64,000 nucleotides of DNA, from positions 2,480,001 through 2,544,000 of the forward strand of contig JAAXNY010000010.1 in NCBI GenBank assembly GCA_013420905.1, given 5' to 3'. A model generated the notes under the pieces. It searched no databases and was not told the origin of the DNA. It saw nothing but the letters and a program-made list of their open reading frames with translations. Origin of the DNA: Collybia mongolica (lineage: Eukaryota; Basidiomycota; Agaricomycetes; Agaricales; Clitocybaceae). Both the position numbers and the translations under genes were made by a program. This document shows positions 32,826 to 43,275 of this stretch, in pieces (position 1 is the stretch's first letter; every line of letters begins with the position of its first letter).

Positions 32826-34136
32826 ATGCCACATTCATCTGAAGAACTGGGATTCCCTCAAGAGATATGGCTGTATATCTTCCGCTTGGCCACCTCAGCT
32901 ACCAGAAACCAGTCGCCAATCACGAAGTATATACCCTTTGAGCCCGTCCGACGCACGACGGTTGAGAAGAAAAAACGCTCATTCGACACGAAACGCGCGA
33001 TTGTCCTCGTTTGCAAAACATGGCGATCTCTTGCCATGGAACTCATGTATGAGGAAATACGCATTCGTCATAGCACACACGGCCTATTAGAGGGCTTAGA
33101 GAGATCAGGACAGGAATTTGGGATAGACGGGTATGCCCGCTGGGTTCGACGGATCGTGATTGATCCCGTTATCCTTGATTTCGATGTCTTGAATCCAGTC
33201 GACATTCCCCCCATCCTCGCACGGTGCACATCCGCTGAGATGATCATTAGGCCCATCACTGCTTTTACGAACAACCCCCCATTACACAGGTCTCAATCTG
33301 CGGACTTTCCCATTCTGTCAACACTGCAGCGAATAGACTGGTGGCTCGCATCAGCTGAGCCCCACGGAGCAGGGCACGGCAACCCGTGGTCAAACAATTT
33401 CCTCAGCCAAGTTCTACAAAACTCCCCTAACCTTCTTTACTTGAATATCAGCGGGAATAGGGTGTCGCAGTTCTTCGGTTCTACTGATGTTGGCGAATAT
33501 CCATCACACACCTTGAGCCTCCCGTCACTGCAAACTCTTCGTGTAGATTTCGATAGCCGGGACCCACTGTTTGCTGGTACGGCATTTGAGTGCCCGAAGT
33601 TGGATTGTTTCATTATTGGAGCACCTATTTCCGTTTGTCGGCCACTCCTTTACGCGTGCGGCGCCCAACTAAAAGTGATAGAAATATCGAGGCGTCGCTA
33701 TAGCTTATTCGAGCTCGAGGACACACGAACCATGGTGAAACCTGTCCTTGATTATTGCCCCAACCTTGAAAAACTGTACCTCTACATCGATACACCTCTT
33801 CTTCCTGCTCCAGTCCACTCAGCAATTGCACATCCAAAACTGAAATATGTTGGTCTCCGCGCTGCAGGAGCCACAATTTTCTGGGGTTTCGTTGACCTTT
33901 ACCCGGAATTGTTCCAGGGATTCTCCTTCCCAGCACTAAAATGTGTAGGTGTTGATCCAACTGAATGGGCTACATTCAATACACCCCTGATAGAACGTCT
34001 TCCTGGGCTTGAGGAGAACCTGCGTCATTGGGGTTGCACACTGAGATTCACTACAAGTTCAGGAGTTTTGTGGTCATCCCAACTATATTCGAAGGGTTTG
34101 CAGCTGGGCAGGCAGGAGGGTTTCACCACTGATTAG
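32826..34136 (+). CDS. F-box domain protein 2 (paralogue of F-box 1)
   Basis: A single-exon 436-residue protein, starting MPHSSEELGFPQEIWLYIF, with the same F-box and repeat layout as the gene at 27823. Shared blocks include FDTKRAIVLVCK, YEEIRIRHST, GLLEGLERS, DPVILDFDV, FECPKLDCFIIGAP and CPNLEKLYLYID. It follows GMC2 by ~290 bp in the same orientation and is convergent with NOP56 (126 bp between stops). It has a ~20-residue longer C-terminus than F-box 1. Predicted role: Skp1-binding adaptor of an SCF ubiquitin ligase; substrate unknown. Confidence 0.93.
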   Translation: MPHSSEELGFPQEIWLYIFRLATSATRNQSPITKYIPFEPVRRTTVEKKKRSFDTKRAIVLVCKTWRSLAMELMYEEIRIRHSTHGLLEGLERSGQEFGIDGYARWVRRIVIDPVILDFDVLNPVDIPPILARCTSAEMIIRPITAFTNNPPLHRSQSADFPILSTLQRIDWWLASAEPHGAGHGNPWSNNFLSQVLQNSPNLLYLNISGNRVSQFFGSTDVGEYPSHTLSLPSLQTLRVDFDSRDPLFAGTAFECPKLDCFIIGAPISVCRPLLYACGAQLKVIEISRRRYSLFELEDTRTMVKPVLDYCPNLEKLYLYIDTPLLPAPVHSAIAHPKLKYVGLRAAGATIFWGFVDLYPELFQGFSFPALKCVGVDPTEWATFNTPLIERLPGLEENLRHWGCTLRFTTSSGVLWSSQLYSKGLQLGRQEGFTTD

Positions 34137-34261
34137 TTAATAAAAACTCGTACCACCAAAAGCAATAAATAGTTCTGGCTGAATGGCGAAGTCAGAAAAC
34201 ATTGGGGGTACAATATTGAACATGATGAAATTGAACAAAAACGGAGATCAGGGAAAATAAA

Positions 34262-36074
34262 TCAGGCCTTGATCTTTTTCTCTTTTTTCTCCTTCTTTTC
34301 CTTCTTTTTCTTTGGGACATCGCCACTCTAAGGAAGTTAAAGTGCACTAGTGAGTTCACGAACGACGCCAGCGAATGCGGACTCACATCGGCGGCCTCCA
34401 CCTTTGCTTTCTCCTTCTTGGCCTTCTTCAATGCCTTCTTCTCCTCTTTCGATAGTTTGACCTTCTTCGTTGAAGGCTCCTCCTCGCTATCCTCATCAAC
34501 CTCCATGGCATCACTCTTCCTCTTCTTCTTTTTATCTTTCTTCTCCTTCCTCGGGCTAGGTTCTAGTGTGGTCAACACTGGCTCCTCCATATCCACATCT
34601 TCATCATCATCCATAGCGAGTTCTTCGAGCACCTTACGGATAGCATCGGCATTTTTGGAAGGCGGAGCTCCCGTCTCGAAGAAATTTAGTCGCTCCTCGA
34701 CCTGAGCTCGCAAAGCTTCGCCAAACTTGGAGGTTGGGTTGTCTGCATAAAGCCGTTTAATACAAAGGGACGATCTAACATTAAGAAGGACGCACCGGAA
34801 TAGCAGTCTATCCGTGATGCAATTGAGCACTTGTTTGCGAGGAAACGCGAGATGCGGCCCTTATGTTTTGGCCCTGCACGGCCTATGAACGTCGAATGAT
34901 ATATCAGACCATACTATAAAAAGCGAGAGTCAGGCGTCGTGTTGATTAATAGTAAAATTGGGGCGAATGCACCTTTGGTGTATTGCCTTTCGTTTTCAGG
35001 GCCCTAAATAGAGCCTTCTCGGCACCCAGGATCTGTACGGTACTCGCGGGGTATTTGCTCAGATTTGTCAAACTACCCGCATGGCTAATGAGGCGTGCAC
35101 CGATTCGCTCGCCAAGAAGTGCCGTCAAACTGGGTGCAACAAGGTTCATCTTCTCCGTTAGGTACGAGATAAGTGACTTTCTGTACTCCGAAATAGAGAC
35201 TACCCGTGTGGCGAAAGCAGATATATTGAGCATGTCAATTTCCGAAAGTGATGACCCCATGGAACCTCGTGCAGCGTCAAGGATATTTTGGGCAAGTGTC
35301 GAATCGTCGTCGAGGATAATCGCCAAATCGGGGAGTTTTTCCTCGTCGAGCGTATCCTTGTCGCCGATATACTGCGCAACGCGAGCGTACTGGTGATTGT
35401 CGGGAACGAGACGGACAAGCTCTGGAAAATGATATCCATACCATTCTCGTATACGCATGGAAAAGAGGTTGACATCCTTGTCAAGCTGGTCGAGGAGAGC
35501 GATGGCTTGGATAATCATGTTGTCGATACGGTTGACATTGAACTTTAGCTTGGCACGGGAGTATGAATGCCCGAGACCAAGCTGGGCCTTTTTGAGGTCG
35601 TCTGTTTGCAGGCCCTTCAAGAGCTTTGAAGCATGGAGCCGGATACCACGAATGAGTTCCTGGGACGACTCAGAAACGTCGCAGTTGATATTGATAGCAC
35701 CCTTGATATTACTAGCGAGAACGCTGTCGGACACGGCGAGGATGACGGGAGATTTTTTTGACGTTTTCGCGAGGTTCAATTCCAAGAGATTTTTCAAATG
35801 GTCGTTAACGATACCTAAGTGTAAAACAATTGATCGAAAGATGTTTTCCAGTACATAATTTGCACATACCCTCGGATACATCGTTGGCATTCTCCAGGGC
35901 CTCCGCAGCGCTTTTGAAAGGAGAGAAGCTCATCAACGACACCATTTTCCCGAATTTCGACAAATCTTTAATCGACTCCTGGACCGCGATTGACTTGGCG
36001 CCGATATCCTCGATAAGTTTTGCCTCGAATATGGCATAGCCAGACGCAGACTCGAATAGCACATGTGTAACCAT
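34262..36074 (-). CDS. NOP56: Box C/D snoRNP core protein NOP56
   Basis: NOP56 is a core component of box C/D snoRNPs that guide 2'-O-methylation and pre-rRNA processing in the nucleolus. Five minus-strand exons (36074-35870, 35814-34973, 34913-34796, 34742-34387, 34327-34262) give 528 residues (yeast about 504). The N-terminal domain starts [18 protein letters not shown]. The coiled-coil and NOP domain follow: [37 protein letters not shown] (shortened reading), [16 protein letters not shown], and [20 protein letters not shown] with [51 protein letters not shown] and [11 protein letters not shown] close the core. The C-terminal tail is acidic, then a Lys/Glu-rich KKKKEKKEK run typical of nucleolar proteins. 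Confidence 0.97.
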
Positions 36075-38084
36075 GGTGAGGCTCTACTCGCCGTTGCAAA
36101 CGGTGAGCGTGAAGGAAGACGAACTTTTTTTCGGGGTCCGACACTTTCCATATCAGGAACTTCTTTCCACGCTCCTCCCAACTCCGAGTCAAGCCACCAT
36201 AACTTGACGTATCTCATGACTCGGACCAACGTTCTATGTAACGTTAGCACGAGCCTAATCGACCTCTATGGTTCGCTTGAAATTTGATATTGCGACCATC
36301 ATCTAACACGGATACAAGCACCACACTTCTTCCATGGGGTTCGCAAATAGCTTTTGGGGGTGAAAATGACACCTTGGCTCGAAGTAATGTCACCGTCGAC
36401 ATTCATGATTCGTGACTTTTGTAAAGCCTTGAAGCTAGAAGGCCTTACTTGCTGCGTTGATGATAACTCGGTTGATTACGCCGATGCGATATTGGTATGT
36501 GGCAGTCCTTCCATAACCGTCTAAGAAAATATTCACTTTCAAGTAGGCTAGCTGTCCACTGGACAACTACCAACATGCTTTGTCCTCGTGCCAGATTAGG
36601 CTGAAGGCATTTCTCGAGAAAACCGGCACTACCCAGCGCTAACGATTTGTATATTTTACTGAGAAGCCATGTTGATTGCTGGTTCTAGGTTATCAAGTAT
36701 GTCAAGTATTTTAGAATACTGATCAACTTTCTGCTCTTCTTACCCCTGTTCCTTTGGGTGAATTTCATTCATTAGGGAGTCACGATCTTAGTAGGACACC
36801 CCCCATCCTTTGTTCCGCTGACTTGTGAGATGATCCATCTCGATGCGTAAGCCTCAAGGCATTTCTCCGAGAGTGTTTTCCCCACCCCAAACACGTTGTG
36901 CACCTTCTGATGTGCATTCCAACCCATGTTCTCGACTGGCTCCATCTCCAAACTCCGACCGTCGAAAGCGGGCCACCCAGATGTCGTCACTTTTCTGGAT
37001 TGGATTGTTCTTTTGAACCATGAGCCTGCTTGAGCGGCAATTTAGCGCGCAAACTCATTAGCACCCTGGTTTGATCCAACCACCCGCGCTCCATGTATCG
37101 CGGAAGATTGAGCTTTAATTCATCAGGCTTGGCCCTATCTTCCTCACCGCAATAAGTTGTTTTCACATGCAAGAATGTATGCTACCTAGTGGGTAACACG
37201 TTATTCTTAACTTTCTGTGATTTAAACTTAGCACTTGTCTGTTTTTTATTGATTAATCGATCACAATGTGAGGGATCTGCGGTTCGTGCCAACCTAATGA
37301 ATGTTCAGATGTAAATCCAATGGGCCAAGGGCGAGTCCAAGTGACTCCTGGTGAACGGTACCATATTTTTCCAATCCAATCTAACGAGAATCAAGCGGCT
37401 TTGACAAGCAACTTATGATAATTCTTCCAAGGTGTCAATCTACGCGAATCCTGGTAAAGAGACCCAGGTAGGTATTCAAGCGGAAAATGACCCTTGCACT
37501 ATTTAGTGCAAGTGTATAAGAGCCGAATTCTCTCCTCACAAATGTAAAAACGGTTCGTAGCAAGGTTTCATCGATATTTTTGACGCTGGAGCATTTTGGG
37601 ATAATGGCCGTTTCGCCGTGCGAACCGTATCGGAATAACATGTCTTCGCAATACCGGCACGGGGCAGAAAGTGATATCAACTCGATGTCAAGGAATCGTT
37701 GAAGTGAGGCTTGTAACAGGCACGCCCTGAATCACGTGGAGCGAGTTCGCCCCTCAATGGAATGCTCGGAAGGCGGCCCTTTTTGGATATGGGGCTCACC
37801 CATGCCTCGTGTTGAACAGGCTCTTACTGTCCTCCCACTGGCACATAAGGCTGGTTTGGAGTTTGACTCGGGGACCCCGAGGGTCTTCTACCAGACCAGG
37901 ACGTCAAAAGCCCTTTGGTCGCGACCAGGTGTGCTATCACCATCGTGTTGTGAATTTGAGTTCTCAATTGGTTCGGAACACGCATCTCCAGCCAGCAATC
38001 CTTCAACTCGTGGTTAAGCGCTAGCCATTTAACGATCTTCCATCACGCTCACGTCTATACCCCCCCTGGTCTCATACCCCCATC
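36075..38084. other. 2-kb intergenic region, no gene recognised
   Basis: Divergent promoters of NOP56 (minus) and the DUF6699 gene (plus) flank this stretch. Several open frames of 60-93 codons are present on both strands, but none shows a family motif or a convincing splice context. Confidence 0.5.
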
Positions 38085-39836
38085 ATGTTCAAGTGGACCA
38101 AACTGCGCCCCAGCGGCCAGCCATCGACTCCCAAACTTTCCAGTGTATCGCTTCCCGATGATGGCCCCATCAAACGGGTGTCGACCCCCCAGTGGCTTCC
38201 GGATCCAGAGAAGAAGTCGAAAATCCTTTCGACGTATCCCGATGCTGGACGAAGATCCAAAACACCCCATCCGACATCGTCTAAGCACCATCAGGATATG
38301 GCAGGAGGACAAACGACTCGGATGAGGACTACATCGCTGACGAGTCGCATCACAGATGGTACGATCTTCCCTTTCAGTGCTTCGATTTAAGATGCAGAAT
38401 GCGAACAAGTCTTGTGTTTTCCTTGTGCAGGGTTCTCGAAACCATCGAAAGCGAGTTGTAGTGACGACGAGTTCATCAAGCCCTTGAAATCTGGTGAGGA
38501 GCATGACTACAACCTGAACGTGATTTTTGTACTAAACCGATGCATCAGCGCCAGCACCATCGTCCAACAAAGGCGGGCCCTATTATCGTGACCAGGCAGA
38601 TGGTCGTGCAGGTACAAACATGTCACGTCCGTCGTGTGAATGATATTCAAATCCTTATCACTTGATCAGGTCCACCATACAAATCAATATTGAAAGGAGG
38701 CGGGAACTCTCACCAGACGTTGAGTATGAAGCATTCGGAGAACAGTGAGCATCGTTATTACCAAGATGCGCCAAAGGCCAAAAAATTGCCTGAATCAGTA
38801 CCGTATGCTGGACATCCGGTAAAACGCGGGGTGCCCCCGCCCGTTCATCGTGAGTATTTAATCACGTTGATCAATGTAGATGATTTACCCTGACATCCGA
38901 ATCAGCGTCGATGCACAATAGCCATCATGGGAGACATGCGATCCCGCCACCAGTACATCGTACGTTTTCGTATAATGTAGGGATGGATAACCGATCGGGA
39001 ATTCCATTCCTAGCATCATCGTATCCTGGATATACGCCAAGGTACGATATGCCACAGCCAAACCATCACCAAGGTAAGCTTCGTCTTGTGATGTGACCTA
39101 CTCATCTACTGAGACGCGGGTTGTGGTAGAGCGTCACCCACGGTCAAGACACCAAAGCTTCACTGGGCACGAAGCATACGTGACGCCGGGGTCTGCATCT
39201 AGATATGTGAAGCCCCACATTACGAAGGGTACGTTTGATTCACAGGTCCATGGCGAAAGCCTGAAGCGATTCGGTCTAGTCCCACAAAAGGAGGAAGCTA
39301 TAGCCCTCAGCTGGCCGCTTTTGGACCCCGCTAGCCGCGCACGTTCGGGAAGACCTCGTGTGTATTTCGATGTCGGATTTGATCCACAAACCGACCTAAA
39401 AAAACACGATGGTACACGTTACACAGCGTTCTCAGAGGAGGAACTTGCTACATCTGCTTCATCGCATTGTGAGTTGACCGAAATGATCATTGTCGGTCCA
39501 GCACCATTAGATCGATGGCCAATACATATACGGAATCCGCAAGGCATCCAGTGTTTCGATGTCTTCCGGTCAGTCTACGAAAAATTCTCGGAGCTGTTGA
39601 CCGAAAATGACATGGACGCCATCGGGAGAGACTATATCGAGCGATGTGTGCGGGGATTCCAGCAGCGCTGCAAAGACAGTCCGGGCTTGACGCGCTACAA
39701 CGAGAAACGCGGCATGCGACGCGTCGATTTGCTGAGAGGCAAGAGGATCTTCGAGGGTTTGACGCGCGATAGCAAATCTGCAACCTGGGCGTTACAGATC
39801 CACAACTTTCCGCCCGAACACGGGCGACATTTATGA
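38085..39836 (+). CDS. DUF6699 domain protein with a low-complexity N-terminus
   Basis: Starting MFKWTKLRPSG, the N-terminal half is spliced from several short exons of His/Pro/Ser-rich sequence (KKSKILSTYPDAGRR, SKPSKASCSDDEFIKPLK, KSILKGGGNSHQT, VPPPVHPSMHNSHH). The C-terminal ~190 residues form the domain seen in many Agaricomycete proteins: LSWPLLDPASRARSGRPRVYFDVGFDP, ELTEMIIVGPAPLDRWPIHIRN, then QGIQCFDVFRSVYEKFSELL, followed by RCVRGFQQRCKD and GMRRVDLLRGKRIFEGL, ending WALQIHNFPPEHGRHL. The domain's role is unknown; the proteins are usually single-domain with disordered extensions. I place introns after ITDG, LKS, GRA, PVH and NHHQ; the last acceptor (~39131) is less certain. Confidence 0.8.
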
Positions 39837-41451
39837 TTCCTTTATTTTCTTGTATGCCTATTAATATTGGTCAGTTTGTTTTGTCTCTCTCCTGGACAGC
39901 TGGACTGACATACTGACTTGAGAACAGAACATTTATCGTTCTTTCACGGTCTTTACCCATTCCCATCCCCATCCCCATCCCATGTATCCTTCAACCACCA
40001 TCCCTGGACATCAGCTGCACTTTGCCAGTGATTTGCATCATGTTTATGACAGCATCGACGACATTATATCCCAACCCAGTTGGTTCAACCAGCATTGTAT
40101 TACCTAGTCTGAGTGCTGTCTTTCGGTATTCGTAATCACAAAACGTTTCACCTATGCGGAAAGAAAAAGATTCAGCATCAAATATGCAAAGTATCTCGTA
40201 TCATACATCAATATTTCTGGCATTAGCGCCATTTTGAGAGTTCCAGGGGGTCTGTTACGCCCCAAGGACTAGAGTCGACTGCACGTGCCCGTGAAAGCTA
40301 TTGAGGGGAGTGATTAATGGAAGGGTGTATCGAAATAGAGACCTGTGGTGCCGGTCACGGTGATTGTATACCAAGGAACAAGAGAAATTCCGGTGCTCGA
40401 AATAAGGAATTCGGAGCCAAGGATACGGCAACGATCATGGGCGAACCCAGATGATGTGTCGAATGCGCACAGCATAGAGAAGTGAGGCAGTAGAGAGGGG
40501 CCCCATGATCGAAGAGCATGACAGCCAGGGACAAATCTAGCAGTGGAGCAGTGGATCAACAGAGAGAAAGCTCACGGAGATGTGATTAAGTGAAAAGCGA
40601 GCAAGGGAATGTCCAGTTTCGTACGACGGAGGGAAGCTTTACTGAATTCGTGGCTCAGATAAAAAAAATGGGTGCCGAAAGTTACTACCCCAAATGTTGG
40701 TGGCACACGGAAGATAATGCCATATTTAGCATGACGAGCATTAAAAGGTCTGAGCTTGGAGTCCCGGCCGTCGAACAATTTCTCTTCATCCTTGACTTTC
40801 CTGGTTAAGTCACTGTGAAATGATGCTTTGACGAAAAGCCAGTAGCTGAGAATTGCTGAAAAATGTTTTAATGTCAACGTTTTTGGGATTCAGAGTTCAG
40901 ACATGAGAACCAACGAGCCCCGCCGCTTGCCGAGGACCCTAAATTCTGTCGAACGGGTGAGGAGAAGACAAAAATGATAGAACTGAGCATTAGCTGAGAG
41001 TCGTGGGTGGTGGAAGGCTGCAGAAGGCTGTTAACACCCAGTGCTGCACAGCACTCCATTTCGAGTCAGTTCTGAATCCCACGTGACCTTATTGTTGACG
41101 CGACGGCGGCGACGCGGTAGTAACATGGCCGTCACGTCACATTTGTGCAAGAAAAGGTATTTTGTTTGGGTAGTAGTAAACCACTATACTGAACGAATCA
41201 ATTATCTACCCTGGTGCCCCGCTCCGGGAACTCGTGTCACGGAAGCTGGTATCCTGCCCCTGGATGTGTCGACAAGTGATTCTTGTATATGCGCCGCTGT
41301 GTCCTAGGTGGTGAGAGTTAGAACAGTATACTTGTATATAGAGGAGACGATATTTACACATAATCGTTTCTCATTCCGAATATGCCATATATAAGGAGAC
41401 TTTTGTGGCTTCAACGACAGCTGTAAAATGAGGATACGTTATGCCCTCGAG
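39837..41451. other. Unassigned region with weak coding hints
   Basis: CCCATC repeats lie at about 39955-39985. A plus-strand open stretch (about 40608-40806, VQFRTTEGSFTEFV...YYPKCWWHTEDNA) and minus-strand stretches (about 40000-40160 GNTMLVEPTGLGYNVVDAVI; 40314-40559) look somewhat protein-like, but I could not join any into a gene. Nothing else was recognised. Confidence 0.35.
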
Positions 41452-42381
41452 TCACTTTCTGCCTTTCAGCGTGGCGACCTCCCCGTTGGAGGACTCTACC
41501 ATTCTCAAACCGTGTTCCCGAGGTATGGTAAGTCTACTTGGAGGAAAATGGAGGTATACGCGTGCCACATATAATCTCAATGCTCTGGGATCCCAAGGTT
41601 TCCAGGGCATGCGAGACCCCAGCCATTCCATGTCGCATCTATTCGAAGTGAGCTCCTTCGTTACACTGACGTATGTATATAGCTCCTTGACCTCTGCATC
41701 AAACACCTCCGGGGAAAACATTATTAATGCCACCAGGAAAATGGCCTTGTATGGAGACTGTTGAGGTGAAAAATTCATCATAGCTGGCATTCTGCACATC
41801 GCCGTTAGTAAGTAAATGAACAAGAAGGAACCGAACTACATACACCGTACTTGACCCTGCTGAATGTCCAACCGCTACCCCCCGATGACCATAGAAAAGA
41901 GGAGACTTTATCACTCTCTCTATGGCTTCAGCCCATTCTTCCGTAACCTCTCGTTGACATAGTTAATGTAGGTTAGTTAAGTTTCTGCAAAGAAATACAT
42001 ATTGACGGCGTGATCGAGAGTCTCGAGAAATTCTTCATTCAAGACTGCAGCATCTCCGTGACTCTGCCAGTCGGGTGGCCTGGCATCCCTGGTACGATTG
42101 TGCTTCTCCTTCAAAGCCGATAGCTGAACAATTCGTGAAAGAGTTGGCTCCCATTGTTCTTTGTCTGATCAAAGGTATCCAATGGTATGGTTAGCGTCTC
42201 CGCAGCTCCCATCGCACTGTAGCTGAGACGAACGCGATCCTATACAATGCGCGAACAAGAGGCTTAGTCCTTCAACGTCGCACACTTCGGAAGCATATCG
42301 CTTTGCTGTTAGTTTGAGCCTCGAACCCTTGACGTCAAAGGTGTATGATTCAACCAAGAGCGTGTTATTGAGTTCAGACAT
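41452..42381 (-). CDS. Alpha/beta hydrolase family protein
   Basis: The minus-strand multi-exon gene starts MSELNNTLLVESYTFDV and continues KLTAKRYA...LLFAHCIGS. The next exon begins DKEQWEPTLSRIVQL and holds DWQSHGDAAVLNEEFL, followed by EEWAEAIERVIKSPLFYGHRGVAVGHSAGSST. GHSAG is the nucleophile elbow (GxSxG) with Ser as catalytic base-activated nucleophile. IFLVALIMFSPEVF and MEWLGSRMPWKPWDPRALRLY follow, as in the fungal hydrolase family near toxin-biosynthesis-type esterases. The C-terminal part carrying the catalytic His is not evident: the frame stops at 41452 shortly after EHGLRMVESSNGEVATLKGRK. The gene is therefore truncated, or it has a further exon that I could not place. Substrate unknown. 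Confidence 0.7.
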
Positions 42382-43275
42382 GGTAGGGGATTGGTTGCCT
42401 AGGCACTTGAACTACAAGATGTTCTTTTAAGAGGCTCTCTGAATAAGAGTACAATGAGGACCTTGTGATTGGGAATCAGCTGTCGGCATCAGGGTGGGTG
42501 TGCGTGCTAAACCCTACGACACCATCACGTAAAGCTGTAAAAAGCTTTCTTGTCGTACGCTGTGAAGCCACATAGCTGAACTTGAGACAAAAGTCCGGAA
42601 GGCGTGGCGCCAGTCCTTCGCTCCTGGATACCAAGACCTCTACAGATGTGTGAACGATCGTGTTGACAAAAAATATATATAGAACGGGACGAGACTAACC
42701 AAGGTCTACGTTATTGTCGATGTCATAGCAGGACATCCAAATCACAAAATCTCAGTATACTTTGTATGGCGTGGTGCGCAAACCTTATGCAGCCGACATG
42801 AACGACATAGTGGCGGGAAGTTGGAATTCACAACACTTCAGGCCCCCTCTGGCAAGAACTTACCTCACTTAGACATACCTCTTGAAGCTCAAGTGCTTGA
42901 TCACAGCCATGCAAAAAACAGAGATGATATTTCATTATGTAGTCCAGTAATCTGATTTTCTAGATAAATAAGTATGAGGAGGGAACTGCAGATAATGAAT
43001 GTCTGTGAGGTAGAATGCGCGCAGGTATAAGCTATGGACAGATGACATGCGGGTAAGCCATGAGACCTTTTGCTGTGTAATGACGACTGCATTCGAGGAA
43101 ATCACTATCAGCGACATTAACTCAAGGAAATTGAAACATGCCGAAACAAGAAACTTACAGGATACTACTACATTGAATCATCATTGAAGAGTGGATGCGG
43201 ATGGGTGTGTGAAATAAGTGCAGGACAAGAGCGGACATAACGAATGAGTGGCCATACAGAAAAGCAAGGAGCGTT
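42382..43275. other. Intergenic region, nothing recognised
   Basis: About 0.9 kb between the divergent hydrolase promoter and the 3' end of the RING protein. Only short incoherent open frames are present. Confidence 0.5.

Noticed and set aside
23531..34136. GMC/F-box block as a secondary-metabolite gene cluster
   Set aside because: No backbone enzyme (PKS, NRPS, terpene cyclase), transporter or pathway regulator is present; VPS28 and NOP56 are housekeeping genes.
39955..39985. CCCATC repeats as a telomere-like or G-quadruplex element
   Set aside because: Only about five imperfect units, no match to the fungal TTAGGG repeat, and no context.
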